From assembly GCF_001463705.1 (NCBI RefSeq), contig NZ_BBWH01000018.1, positions 1 to 46,124 on the forward strand: a DNA stretch of 46,124 nt, read 5' to 3'. The notes beneath the pieces are model-generated. The model was not told where the DNA came from. It worked only from the letters and a program-made list of their open reading frames with translations, and made no database searches. Made by a program: the position numbers and the translations under genes. The stretch comes from Aureimonas sp. AU12 (GTDB taxonomy: Bacteria > Pseudomonadota > Alphaproteobacteria > Rhizobiales > Rhizobiaceae). Shown here piece by piece: positions 16,863-25,394 of the stretch (its first letter is position 1; every line of letters begins with the position of its first letter).

Positions 16863-17810
16863 ATGGCAGAAAAGGCGCCCGCCGCCAAATCCGTGCGCCG
16901 GGCCAAAACAGCGCAGCCGTCGCTCGTCGCGGCCGAGACGGGTTCGGCTGATGCCGCGACGAAACCGGCCGTTGCCGCGAAGGGGCCGCCGGCCCGCACC
17001 AGGGCTGCAAAGGCGCCGGCCACCGGCACCGCATCGAGCGTTGCCGCCGCCACGCGGCGCAAGACGGCCAGGCGTCGCCCGAAGATCCCCTACGGTCCCG
17101 ACGAGATCGCCGAGATCTTCCGCCGCTTTGCCGTGCAGCGCCCCGAGCCGCAGCCCGAACTCGAGCATTCCAGCGCCTTCACCCTGCTCGTCGCCGTGGT
17201 TCTATCGGCGCAGGCGACCGATGCCGGCGTCAACCGCGCGACGCGCGGCCTCTTCGCCAGGGCCGACACGCCGCAAGCGATGGCGGCGCTCGGCGAAGAG
17301 GCGATCCGCGAGGCGATCAAGTCGATCGGCCTCTATCGCAACAAGGCGAAGAACGTCGCGGCGCTGGCGCAGCGTCTGGTGGAGGAGACCGGCGGCGAGG
17401 TGCCGCGCACCCGCGAGGCGCTGGAAGCGCTGCCGGGCGTCGGTCGCAAGACCGCCAACGTCGTTCTCAACACCGCCTTCGGCGAGGAGACGCTGGCGGT
17501 CGACACGCATATCTTCCGGATCGGCAACCGGCTGAAGATCGCGCCGGGCAAGACGCCAGAGGCGGTGGAGGAGGGGTTCCTGCGGATCATTCCCGCCGGC
17601 TTCCTGCGCCATGCCCATCACTGGCTGATCCTGCACGGGCGCTACGTCTGCAAGGCGAGGAAACCCGACTGCGAGGCCTGCATCATCGCCGATCTCTGCC
17701 GCGCCGACGAGAAATGGTGCGACCAGCCCGCACCCCTCATCGCGCTTCCCGTTCGTCCGGCCGGCCCGCAGCCGCTGCCGCCGGGGCTGGCGTCGTCGCC
17801 GTCGCGCTGA
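16863..17810 (+). CDS. nth: Endonuclease III (paralogue 2, canonical Nth)
   Basis: Bifunctional DNA glycosylase/AP-lyase for oxidised pyrimidines, 315 aa. A long Ala/Lys/Arg-rich N-terminal tail (about residues 1-75) precedes the catalytic domain; typical Nth is about 210-230 aa. Motifs: LPGVGRKTANVVLN with the catalytic K196, AVDTHIFRIGNRL with D214, and the 4Fe-4S loop C-x6-C-x2-C-x5-C (CKARKPDCEACIIADLC). The ATG at 16863 is chosen because the DUF2244 gene diverges just upstream. Its 3' end overlaps the convergent CysZ-like gene by 74 bp. Confidence 0.93.
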   Translation: MAEKAPAAKSVRRAKTAQPSLVAAETGSADAATKPAVAAKGPPARTRAAKAPATGTASSVAAATRRKTARRRPKIPYGPDEIAEIFRRFAVQRPEPQPELEHSSAFTLLVAVVLSAQATDAGVNRATRGLFARADTPQAMAALGEEAIREAIKSIGLYRNKAKNVAALAQRLVEETGGEVPRTREALEALPGVGRKTANVVLNTAFGEETLAVDTHIFRIGNRLKIAPGKTPEAVEEGFLRIIPAGFLRHAHHWLILHGRYVCKARKPDCEACIIADLCRADEKWCDQPAPLIALPVRPAGPQPLPPGLASSPSR

Positions 17811-18546
17811 GCATGGGATCACCGAGGGGGCCGCGCAGCGGCAGGCCGCCCTCCTTGCGGGCGATGCGCTGGTGGAGATGCACCATCGTCGCGGCGGCAA
17901 AGAGCGGCGTCAGGAGGTTGAGGATGGGCACGGCGAGAAAGGCGGCGAGGACGAGGCCGGCGAGGAAGATCGTCGCGCCGTATTTCGAGCGCAGGGCCTT
18001 CGCCTCGGCTTCCGAGCGATAGCGCAACGCCGCGAACTCGAAATATTCGCGCCCCAGCAGGTAGCCGTTGACGAGGAAGAAGGCGGCGATGTTGACCACC
18101 GGCACGAGGAGCAGCGCGAAGGCGAGGAGATTGCCGAGGATGACGATGCCGAAGAAGCGCAACGACAGGACGAGGCTGCGCGCCAGCGGCAGTTCCCGCC
18201 CCTGCGGGCTCGTCGGATAGCTCTCGCGCTCCACCACCGCCGCGGCATCGTCGAGGAACAGGCCGGCGATCACGGCGCTGACCGGCGCGATGAGGAAGGC
18301 GAGCAGCAGCGCCAGAACCAGCCCGGCGGCAAAGGCGGCGAAGCCTTCCGCATGATCGAGCCAAGCCGGCATGTCCGGCGCGAAGCGCGCGAAGAAGGGG
18401 ATCACCTCGGACTGGACGAGCCAGCGCACGGCGAACCAGAGGATCACCAGCACGAGCGCCGTCAGTCCCAGCGATTTCCAGAGGACGGCGCGGAACGGGG
18501 CCGAGAGAAGGTCCCGCAAGCCGAGCGCGGCGGAGGTGAGGATCAT
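17737..18546 (-). CDS. CysZ-like EI24-domain membrane protein
   Basis: Multi-span inner-membrane protein of the EI24/CysZ family, annotated in many genomes as a sulfate-transport-related protein. The 269-aa product starts MILTSAALGLRDLLSAPFR, has four or more membrane stretches (including TALVLVILWFAVRWLV and VLALLLAFLIAPVSAVIAG) and the family's ERESYPTSPQG and FAALRYRSEAEA. The start at 18546 gives the usual family length; upstream frame to 18780 lacks similarity. The last 74 bp overlap nth tail to tail. A true sulfate role is not proven for this clade. Confidence 0.85.
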   Translation of the reverse strand: MILTSAALGLRDLLSAPFRAVLWKSLGLTALVLVILWFAVRWLVQSEVIPFFARFAPDMPAWLDHAEGFAAFAAGLVLALLLAFLIAPVSAVIAGLFLDDAAAVVERESYPTSPQGRELPLARSLVLSLRFFGIVILGNLLAFALLLVPVVNIAAFFLVNGYLLGREYFEFAALRYRSEAEAKALRSKYGATIFLAGLVLAAFLAVPILNLLTPLFAAATMVHLHQRIARKEGGLPLRGPLGDPMLSATATTPAPAAAAAGRPDEREAR

Positions 18547-18778
18547 GGCGCGGGTCTCTTCGAGAGCGGAGAACGAGGTCTGTTCGCCGCCAAGATGGGA
18601 GCCCGGCTGCGCCAAGGCAACGACGCCGTAAAGCTTCGGTGACGCAAGCGACGACATCGTGGGGCTTTCACACCGCAATGCAACGGCACCGCAAGGCCTT
18701 GGCGTTTGGGGTCCGGGTCTGTAATCGATGAAACGGTCCGTCCAACCCTCCCATCGATCTTGCAAGAGTGCCTTGCCC

Positions 18779-19777
18779 ATGCCCCGCTACGACGTCCTGA
18801 CGATCGGCAACGCCATCGTCGACATCATCTCCCGCACCGACGACGCCTTTCTGGCCAGGGCCGGGATCGAGAAGGGCGCGATGACGCTGGTGGATGCCGC
18901 CCGCGCGCTGGAGATCTACGGACAGATGGGCCCGGCGATCGAGACCTCCGGCGGTTCGGCCGGCAACACGGTGGCGGGCCTCGTCTCGCTCGGCGGGCGC
19001 GGGGCCTATATCGGCAAGGTGTCCGAGGACGTGCTCGGTCGGATCTTCGCCCATGACATCACCGCGCTCGGCGTCCACTTCGCCACCGCGCCGCTCGCGG
19101 GCGACCCGCCGACCGCCCGTTCGATGATCCTCGTGACGCCGGACGGCGAGCGCTCGATGAACACGTTCCTCGGCGCCTGCGTCGAGCTTTCGCCCGCCGA
19201 TATCGACGAAAGCGTCGTGGCGGCGGCGAGCGTCACCTATTTCGAGGGCTATCTCTGGGATCCCCCACTCGCCAAGGACGCGATCCTCAAGGCAGCGGGA
19301 ATCGCCCACGCCAACGGACGCGAGGTGGCGATGACGCTGTCGGACAGCTTCTGCGTCCACCGCTACCGCGCCGAGTTCCTCGATCTCATGCGCTCGGGCA
19401 CGGTCGACATCGTCTTCGCCAACGAGGCGGAAGCCCTGGCGCTCTACGAGACGGAGGTGCTGGAGGAGGCGCTGCACCGCATCGGCGAGGATGCCGAACG
19501 TTTTGCCGTCGTGACGCGCGGGGCCGAGGGCTGCGTCGTCGTCGAGGGCGCCGAGCGCCGGGCCGTGCCGGCGACGCCGGTCGAGCACGTCGTCGACACG
19601 ACGGGCGCCGGCGACCTCTTCGCCAGCGGCTTCCTGCGCGGTTACACGGCAGGCCGATCACACGAGGCGAGCGCGCGCCTCGGCGCCATCGCCGCCGGCC
19701 ACATCATCACCCAGGTCGGCCCCCGCCCCCAGGTCTCGCTCCTCGACCTGCCGGGCGTGCGGGAGATCCTGCGCTGA
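18779..19777 (+). CDS. PfkB-family carbohydrate kinase, adenosine kinase type
   Basis: ATP-dependent kinase of the ribokinase/PfkB fold, 332 aa; this subtype is usually annotated as adenosine kinase in Rhizobiales, consistent with purine salvage. Motifs: YDVLTIGNAIVDIISR at the start, ETSGGSAGNTVAGLVSLGG (first PfkB signature), PTARSMILVTPDGERSMNT, and the catalytic DTTGAGDLFASGFLRG near residue 280 with the general-base aspartate. The ATG at 18779 (MPRYDVL) is preferred over the one at 18728 because family homology begins there. The substrate is inferred from family resemblance. Confidence 0.9.
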   Translation: MPRYDVLTIGNAIVDIISRTDDAFLARAGIEKGAMTLVDAARALEIYGQMGPAIETSGGSAGNTVAGLVSLGGRGAYIGKVSEDVLGRIFAHDITALGVHFATAPLAGDPPTARSMILVTPDGERSMNTFLGACVELSPADIDESVVAAASVTYFEGYLWDPPLAKDAILKAAGIAHANGREVAMTLSDSFCVHRYRAEFLDLMRSGTVDIVFANEAEALALYETEVLEEALHRIGEDAERFAVVTRGAEGCVVVEGAERRAVPATPVEHVVDTTGAGDLFASGFLRGYTAGRSHEASARLGAIAAGHIITQVGPRPQVSLLDLPGVREILR

Positions 19778-19999
19778 ACCGCACGAGGTTCTGCATGCGA
19801 GAACCGATCGGCACGAGCCGAGACGGGCCGTACGCCTTCAGCCCTTCGCCCGGCCCGTCATCACCGCCTGACCGTCCGTGGCTCCTGTGTCGCCGGTGCA
19901 TCCCGGCTCCTGCCCCCCGGCCCGGTTGATCGAGGGCACGCAGGCCCGCGACGGAGTTGGCTGTCCGGACGCCCGGAATGATCCGAACGGGTATATTTA
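19778..19999. other. Non-coding spacer downstream of the PfkB kinase gene
   Basis: No supported gene between the kinase stop and the methyltransferase promoter. A 6-bp inverted repeat (GGTTCT / AGAACC, 19787-19805, 7-nt loop) right after the kinase gene may be a weak terminator; no T run follows. The AT-rich segment GTATATTTAT at 19991 is a -10-like candidate for the next gene. Confidence 0.35.
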
Positions 20000-20025
20000 T
20001 TGGCGTAACAGGTTGGCGTAACAGG
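20000..20025. repeat. Perfect 13-bp tandem repeat upstream of the methyltransferase gene
   Basis: TTGGCGTAACAGG occurs twice back to back (20000-20012 and 20013-20025) in the promoter area, 36 bp before the methyltransferase start. It directly follows a TATATT-like hexamer at 19992. It may be an operator for an unlinked regulator or a replication slip. Confidence 0.7.
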
Positions 20026-20061
20026 GTAGATCCGTAACTCGCACGACGATGGGAGGATCTG

Positions 20062-20877
20062 ATGAACCCGAACAAGGCCTTATGGGAGAAGGGGGACTTT
20101 ACGCGGATCGCGACCGGCATGCGCCAAGGTGGCGAAGGCTTCGTCGCCAGCCTCGGCATCCGGCCGGGACTGAAGGTCCTCGATCTGGGATGCGGTGACG
20201 GCACGACTGCGATACCGGCCGCCAAGCTCGGCGCCGAGGTGCTCGGTGTCGATATCGCCCGCAATCTGGTCGAGGCGGGCAACCAACGCGTTCAGGACGA
20301 ACGTCTCGCGAACATCGTCTTTCAGGAAGGCGATGCCAGCGATCTGGCGGGTCTGGAAGACGACCGTTTCGATCTCGTCGTCAGCATGTTCGGCGCCATG
20401 TTCGCGCCCCGGCCCCTCGACGTTGCTCGTGGAATGGTCCGTGTCACTCGGCCTGGCGGGCGGATCGTGATGGGAAACTGGATCCCGAACGATCCCACAC
20501 TGGTTGCGCAGATCCTGAAGATCAGCGCCGCCTATGCGCCGCCGCCAGCCGAAGGCTTCGTCAGCCCGATGAGATGGGGCATCGAGGCCGATGTCGCCGA
20601 GCGGTTCGCGAGCGCCGGCATAGTAAGCGACAGCATAAGCTTTACCAGGGACACCTACCGCTTCGAGTTTCCCTGCACGCCCGCCGCCCTCGTGGACGAA
20701 TTCCGGCGGTCCTACGGCCCGACGATGAACGCCTTCGAGGCCGCCGCCAAAGACGGTCGTGCCGACTCGCTGCAGGCCGAACTCGAGGCTCTCTTCCAGG
20801 CTTGCAACACGAGCCCGTCTCCTCAAGCGACGTCCATTCCCGCGACCTTCCTTCGGGTGACGATCGCGGTGAACTGA
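20062..20877 (+). CDS. Class I SAM-dependent methyltransferase
   Basis: Soluble methyltransferase of 271 aa with a Rossmann fold. Motif I is VLDLGCGDGTTAIPAAKLGA, followed by the acidic loop VLGVDIARNLVEA and the post-I stretch FQEGDASDLAGL; RVTRPGGRIVMGNWIPN is the motif IV/V region (UbiE/Methyltransf_11-like). GGGAGGATCTG before the ATG at 20062 fixes the start. The second half (substrate cap) is not recognised. It is alone in its transcription unit, with the truncated comM convergent downstream. Substrate unknown. Confidence 0.88.
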   Translation: MNPNKALWEKGDFTRIATGMRQGGEGFVASLGIRPGLKVLDLGCGDGTTAIPAAKLGAEVLGVDIARNLVEAGNQRVQDERLANIVFQEGDASDLAGLEDDRFDLVVSMFGAMFAPRPLDVARGMVRVTRPGGRIVMGNWIPNDPTLVAQILKISAAYAPPPAEGFVSPMRWGIEADVAERFASAGIVSDSISFTRDTYRFEFPCTPAALVDEFRRSYGPTMNAFEAAAKDGRADSLQAELEALFQACNTSPSPQATSIPATFLRVTIAVN

Positions 20878-21057
20878 GACGAATGCGACGCAGTCCGGTT
20901 CGGCGGCGGCGGGGGGGGGCATGAAGGGGCGCCATCTCGACGGGTCCTTCCGCCTCGGGCTCGGTCGCGGCCCTTGCCGAGACCCTGAGACGGCACAAGA
21001 AGACCCTCGGTCGCTCCGCGGCCGCGCCGCGCCGCCGCGGCGTTCCAGGATCCGCTG

Positions 21058-21966
21058 TCAGGCGGCAGCCTGCCGGTTTTCGCTGACGACGCGGTAGGAG
21101 ATGGCTTCGGCGAGATGGGCGCGCCCGACCCTCTCGGAGCCGGCGAGGTCGGCCAGCGTCCGGGCGACCTTGAGGATGCGGTGATAGGCGCGGGCCGAGA
21201 ACTTCATCTGCTCGGCGGCATCGTGCAGGAGCCGGGTGCCCGCGGCGTCCGGCGCGGCCACCGTCTCGACGAGGGCGGCCGGCATCTGCGCGTTGAGCGT
21301 GGCCGGCGGCAGGCCCAGCGCCTCGAAGCGCCGCGCCTGGCGCCCGCGCGCGGCCTCGACCCGGGCGCGCACGGCCTGCGAGCGCTCCGCCGGGGCAGGC
21401 TGGATCAGGTCGAAGGCGGTGACGGCGGGCACGTCGATGCGGATGTCGATGCGATCCATCAGCGGGCCGGAAATGCGCGCCTGATAGTCGGTGACGCAGC
21501 GCGCGCCGCGCGCGCAGACATGGCCGGGCTCGCCCGCCATGCCGCAGCGGCACGGGTTCATGGCCGCCACCAGCTGGAAGCGCGCGGGATAGGTGACGCG
21601 GTGGTTGGCGCGCGCGATGACGCTGTCGCCGCTCTCGATGGGCTGACGCAGCGAGTCCAGCACCGCCGGGGAGAACTCGGGGAACTCGTCGAGGAAGAGA
21701 ACGCCGCGATGGGCGAGCGACACCTCGCCCGGCCGTGCCCGGACGCCCCCGCCGACCATCGCCGCCATCGAGGCGGAATGATGCGGCGCGCGGAACGGGC
21801 GCCGGTCGGACAGGCGTCCCTCCGACAGTTCGCCTGCGATCGAGGCCACCATCGAGACCTCCAGAAGCTCGCGCGGCGACAGCGCGGGCAGGATCGAGGC
21901 CAGGCGCGCCGCCAGCATCGACTTCCCCGAACCCGGCGGACCGGACATCAGCATTGTATGATACAT
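21058..21966 (-). pseudogene. comM: Truncated comM/yifB (Mg-chelatase-like ATPase), C-terminal 60% only
   Basis: C-terminal part of the YifB/ComM helicase, an AAA+ protein that aids branch migration in natural transformation. What remains (about 298 aa from the Leu-Met before Walker A) has GPPGSGKSMLAARLASILP, FRAPHHSASMAAMVGGG, GVLFLDEFPEF and MNPCRCGMAGEPGHVC, ending SENRQAAA at 21058. A full protein is about 500 aa. The N-terminal ChlI-type domain (about 210 aa) is absent: homology stops at about 21954 and the frame beyond runs antisense through arsR/arsC. It might be translated as a fragment from the ATG at 21966 or 21954, but is most likely a gene broken by an insertion. Confidence 0.9.
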
Positions 21967-22049
21967 AAAATAAGCGCGCTTCTGCGGAGTTTTGCCAGGT
22001 CTGCCGAAACGCACTTGAATACTACAAGGATGCTTGCATAGTCGCAGGC
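21955..22049 (+). promoter_or_regulatory. comM junction and arsR promoter region
   Basis: Sequence beyond the comM breakpoint starts with TGTATGATAC, so it begins with TGT, as Tn7-like element ends do; TGTAT-G-ATACA is also an 11-bp palindrome. The segment is AT-richer than its surroundings. Closer to arsR there is CTTGAATACTACAAG (22014-22028), an imperfect palindrome with CTTG/CAAG ends, with TTGAAT (22015-22020) as a -35 candidate and GCATAG (22036-22041) as a -10 candidate. The arsR start at 22050 has no clear ribosome site, so the transcript may be almost leaderless. Assignments are by eye. Confidence 0.4.
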
Positions 22050-22397
22050 ATGAACGATGACTCAGCCGTTTCTGCACTCGCCGCCCTTGCCCATGCCGAC
22101 CGTCTTGCGGCGTTCCGGATGCTGGTCCGCGCGGGTCCGAACGGCATGCCGTCGGGCGAGATCGCCGATGCCCTTTCCATCCCGCCGACGCGGATGAGCT
22201 TCCACCTCGCGACGCTGGAGCGCGCGAAGCTCCTGCGGTCATGGCGCGACGGGCGCCGCATCCTCTACGCGGCGAGCTACGACGACATGCGCCAACTCCT
22301 CGCCTTCCTGACCGAGGACTGCTGTTCGGGGAATCTCGAGATCTGCGGCGACCTCGCCAACCTCTTTCCCGCCTGCACGTCGGAGACCTGCTCATGA
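22050..22397 (+). CDS. arsR: ArsR-family arsenite-responsive repressor
   Basis: Winged-helix repressor expected to block the ars operon until As(III) binds. The 115-aa product has the ArsR HTH at about residues 30-65 (SGEIADALSIPPTRMSFHLA), followed by the beta-wing (LLRSWRDGRRILYAAS). The metal site is not in the HTH helix as in the R773 type. Instead the C-terminal region has C91-C92 and C99, plus C109 and C114 at the end, a cysteine layout like the C-terminal-site ArsR proteins. Its stop overlaps the start of the next gene (ATGA). Confidence 0.93.
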   Translation: MNDDSAVSALAALAHADRLAAFRMLVRAGPNGMPSGEIADALSIPPTRMSFHLATLERAKLLRSWRDGRRILYAASYDDMRQLLAFLTEDCCSGNLEICGDLANLFPACTSETCS

Positions 22398-22924
22398 GCG
22401 CCGCCCGTCCCTTCAACGTCCTCTTCCTCTGCACGGGCAACTCCGCCCGCTCGATCCTCGCCGAGAGCATCCTGCGCAAGGATGGCGGCGGGATGTTCAA
22501 CGCCTTTTCCGCAGGAAGCCAGCCGAAAGGCGAGGTCAACCCGATGGCGCTGGAGGTTCTTCAGGAACTCGGCTACCCGACCGACGGCATGCGGTCGAAG
22601 TCGTGGGACGAGTACGCCGTGCCCGGCGCTCCCGTCATGGACTTCGTCTTCACTGTCTGCGACCAAGCCGCGGGCGAATCCTGCCCGGTCTGGCCGGGCC
22701 AACCCGTCACCGGGCACTGGGGCATCGAGGACCCGAGCCACGAGACGCGCGGCGACATCTGGAAGCGCGCCGCCTTCACCCAGGCGTTCCGCTTCATGAA
22801 AAACCGGGTCTCCGCCTTTACCGCGCTGCCGCTCGTCTCCCTGGAGAGGTCGAGCCTGACGGCCAAGGTGCGCGAGATCGGCCAGCTCGAAGGCGCGTCC
22901 TTCCCGCGTCCCGATGTCGCCTGA
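22394..22924 (+). CDS. arsC: Arsenate reductase, LMW-phosphatase (thiol/thioredoxin-linked) type
   Basis: Cytoplasmic reductase of arsenate to arsenite, related to low-molecular-weight tyrosine phosphatases. The 176-aa product has the P-loop CTGNSARS with nucleophile C13 and further cysteines C89 and C97 (FTVCDQAAGESCPVWPG), the positions needed for the disulfide relay to thioredoxin. ATGA overlap with arsR makes it translationally coupled. It is one of two unrelated arsenate reductases in this operon. A longer frame upstream is out of register with the ATGA start and is ignored. Confidence 0.93.
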   Translation: MSAARPFNVLFLCTGNSARSILAESILRKDGGGMFNAFSAGSQPKGEVNPMALEVLQELGYPTDGMRSKSWDEYAVPGAPVMDFVFTVCDQAAGESCPVWPGQPVTGHWGIEDPSHETRGDIWKRAAFTQAFRFMKNRVSAFTALPLVSLERSSLTAKVREIGQLEGASFPRPDVA

Positions 22925-22931
22925 GGTGTCC

Positions 22932-23345
22932 ATGCCCGTCACGATCTACCACAACCCCGCCTGCGGGACGTCGCGCAACACGCTGGAGATGATCCGCCAG
23001 TCCGGCGAGGAGCCTGTGGTCATCGAGTACCTGAAGACCCCGCCGAGCCGGGAGACCTTGGCCGAACTTCTCGACGCGATGGGCATGAGGCCCCGCGAAC
23101 TCCTGCGGGAGAAGGGCACGCCCTATGCCGAACTCGGGCTGGGCGATCCAGCCCTCTCGGACGAGGAACTGCTCGACGCGATGATGGCGCACCCGATCCT
23201 CATCAATCGGCCGATCGTCGTGACGGAGAAGGGCGTGAGGCTCTGTCGCCCGTCCGAGGCTGTGCTCCCGCTCCTCGATCGTCCAGTCCACACCTTCACC
23301 AAGGAGGACGGCGAGACGGTCGCGGCGCCGGGCGCGTCCGAATGA
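22932..23345 (+). CDS. arsC: Arsenate reductase, glutaredoxin-dependent type
   Basis: Second arsenate reductase, of the thioredoxin-fold ArsC (R773-like) family that uses glutathione and glutaredoxin. The 137-aa product begins [20 protein letters not shown] with catalytic C11. The arginines that hold arsenate in R773 ArsC lie in [16 protein letters not shown]. It starts 8 bp after the preceding gene; an in-frame ATG 18 bp further upstream is possible but lies before the conserved start. Its stop overlaps arsH (ATGA). Confidence 0.93.
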   Translation: MPVTIYHNPACGTSRNTLEMIRQSGEEPVVIEYLKTPPSRETLAELLDAMGMRPRELLREKGTPYAELGLGDPALSDEELLDAMMAHPILINRPIVVTEKGVRLCRPSEAVLPLLDRPVHTFTKEDGETVAAPGASE

Positions 23346-24067
23346 CCGATCCCGTCTCCACCGACCTGCCGAGCGTCGATCCGTCCGCGCTTCTCCCGAT
23401 CGACGTCGAGGCGCTCGGCCTGCCTGGCGGGCCGACGCATCCGCCGCGCATCCTCGTCCTCTACGGCTCGATCCGGGAACGGTCCTTCTCCCGGCTCCTG
23501 TCCGAGGAGGCCGGGCGCCTGCTTCGCTGGTTCGGCTGCGAGGTGCGCACCTTCGACCCGCGGGGACTGCCGCTACCCGACGGGGCCAAGCCGGACCATC
23601 CGAAGGTCAAGGAGCTGCGCGACCTGGCGGAATGGTCGGAGGGCATGGTCTGGGTCAGTCCAGAGCGTCACGGGGCGATGACCGGGATCATGAAGGCGCA
23701 GATCGATTGGATTCCGCTGGCGGTCGGAAGCGTTCGGCCGACGCAGGGCAAGACGCTCGCCGTCATGGAGGTGTCGGGAGGCTCGCAGTCGTTCAACGCC
23801 GTGAACCAGATGCGAATCCTCGGACGCTGGATGCGCATGGTGACGATCCCGAACCAGTCGTCGGTCCCGAAGGCCTTCCTCGAGTTCGACGAGGCCGGGC
23901 GCATGAAGCCCTCCGCCCTCTACGGCCGGGTCGTCGACGTCTGCGAGGAACTGGCGAAGTTCACCCACCTCGTACGCGGCCGGTCGTCCTATCTGACGGA
24001 CCGCTACTCCGAACGCGTCGAGAGCGCCGAGGAGCTTTCGAAGCGCGTCAACCTGCGCGCCATCTGA
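23342..24067 (+). CDS. arsH: ArsH, NADPH-dependent FMN oxidoreductase
   Basis: Flavoprotein of the NADPH-FMN reductase family that oxidises trivalent organoarsenicals and is a common ars-operon member. The 241-aa product has the FMN-binding loop [14 protein letters not shown] and the conserved [20 protein letters not shown] and [20 protein letters not shown]. Length and motifs are normal. The ATGA overlap with the second arsC fixes the start. Confidence 0.95.
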   Translation: MTDPVSTDLPSVDPSALLPIDVEALGLPGGPTHPPRILVLYGSIRERSFSRLLSEEAGRLLRWFGCEVRTFDPRGLPLPDGAKPDHPKVKELRDLAEWSEGMVWVSPERHGAMTGIMKAQIDWIPLAVGSVRPTQGKTLAVMEVSGGSQSFNAVNQMRILGRWMRMVTIPNQSSVPKAFLEFDEAGRMKPSALYGRVVDVCEELAKFTHLVRGRSSYLTDRYSERVESAEELSKRVNLRAI

Positions 24068-24089
24068 CCCTCCCGCATCCGGACATCCC

Positions 24090-25394
24090 ATGCTCGCCCT
24101 CGCGATCTTCGTCGCCACCCTCGTCCTCGTCATCTGGCAGCCGCGCGGACTTGGCATCGGCTGGTCGGCGCTCGGCGGCGCCGTCGTCGCGCTCGCGACC
24201 GGCGTCGTCGACTGGGCGGACATCGCCACGGTCTGGGACATCGTCTGGGACGCGACATTCACCTTCGTCGCGCTGATCGTCATCTCGCTGATCCTCGACG
24301 AGGCCGGGTTCTTCGCCTGGGCCGCTCTTCACGTCGCACGGTGGGGCGGCGGCGACGGGCGACGGCTGTTCCCCCTCGTCGTGGTCCTTGGCGCGGCCAT
24401 CGCTGCGGTCTTCGCGAACGACGGCGCCGCGTTGCTCCTAACACCGATCGTCCTCGCGATCCTCCTGCGCCTGAACTTCCCTCCGGCCGGGGCGCTCGCC
24501 TTCGTCGTCGCCTGCGGCTTCGTTGCCGACGCGACGTCGCTTCCCCTCGTCGTGTCGAACCTCGTGAACATCGTGACGGCGAACTTCTTCGACGTTTCCT
24601 TCGGACGCTACGCCGCGGTCATGGTCCCGGTGAACCTCGTGTCGCTCGGGGCGACCCTGCTCGTCCTCTGGACCTACTTCCGACGGGACATTCCCGAGCG
24701 CTACGACACGTCAGCGCTGGAGGACCCGGGACACGCCATCAAGGACCGCCAGGTGTTCCGCGCCGCCTTCCCGCTGCTTGGCCTCCTGCTCGTCGCCTAC
24801 TTCGTCACCGGACCGCTCGGCGTGCCGATCTCGTTCGTGACCGGCGCGGCTGCCGTCATCCTGATGGCGGTCGCCGGGCGATGGTTCGCGGGCGGTCATG
24901 GTGCCGTCGTGCCGCCCGCCAAGGTGCTGCGCGAGGCACCGTGGCAGATCGTGCTCTTCTCGATCGGCATGTATCTCGTGGTCTATGGCCTCGGGAACGC
25001 CGGGCTGACCGACATCGCCGCCGGGGTCCTCGTCTGGCTCGGCCAGCAGGGCACCTTCGTCGCCACGATCGGCACAGGCTTTGTCGTGGCGGCGCTCGCC
25101 TCCGTCATGAACAACATGCCAGCCACCCTCGTCGGGGCGCTTGCCATCGACCGCGCCACCCTCGACCCGTTGACCCGCGAGCTCATGGTCTACGCCAACG
25201 TCGTTGGCAACGACCTCGGACCGAAGTTCACGCCGATCGGCTCGCTCGCGACGCTGCTCTGGCTCCACGTCCTCGCGGGCAAGGGGCAGACGATCACATG
25301 GGGCCAGTACATGAAGGTCGGCCTCGTGTTGACGCCGCCGGTCCTGCTCGCGGCGCTCGTGGCGCTATGGGTCTGGCTTCCGGTCGTGTCGTGA
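24090..25394 (+). CDS. arsB: ArsB arsenite efflux permease
   Basis: Inner-membrane As(OH)3/H+ antiporter of the ion-transporter superfamily, 434 aa, about 12 spans. Conserved family stretches include [59 protein letters not shown] and [17 protein letters not shown]. No arsA is adjacent, so it probably works alone by proton exchange. It is 22 bp after arsH, and its stop overlaps the MFS gene (GTGA). Confidence 0.95.
   Translation: MLALAIFVATLVLVIWQPRGLGIGWSALGGAVVALATGVVDWADIATVWDIVWDATFTFVALIVISLILDEAGFFAWAALHVARWGGGDGRRLFPLVVVLGAAIAAVFANDGAALLLTPIVLAILLRLNFPPAGALAFVVACGFVADATSLPLVVSNLVNIVTANFFDVSFGRYAAVMVPVNLVSLGATLLVLWTYFRRDIPERYDTSALEDPGHAIKDRQVFRAAFPLLGLLLVAYFVTGPLGVPISFVTGAAAVILMAVAGRWFAGGHGAVVPPAKVLREAPWQIVLFSIGMYLVVYGLGNAGLTDIAAGVLVWLGQQGTFVATIGTGFVVAALASVMNNMPATLVGALAIDRATLDPLTRELMVYANVVGNDLGPKFTPIGSLATLLWLHVLAGKGQTITWGQYMKVGLVLTPPVLLAALVALWVWLPVVS

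Noticed and set aside
20911-20919. Run of nine G residues as a possible phase-variation tract
   Set aside because: It lies between the methyltransferase stop and the comM remnant, with no reading frame that it would switch.
22241-22924. Longer start for the LMW-type arsC inside arsR
   Set aside because: The ATGA overlap at 22394 and the family's N-terminus (FNVLFLCTGNSARS near residue 7) define the start.
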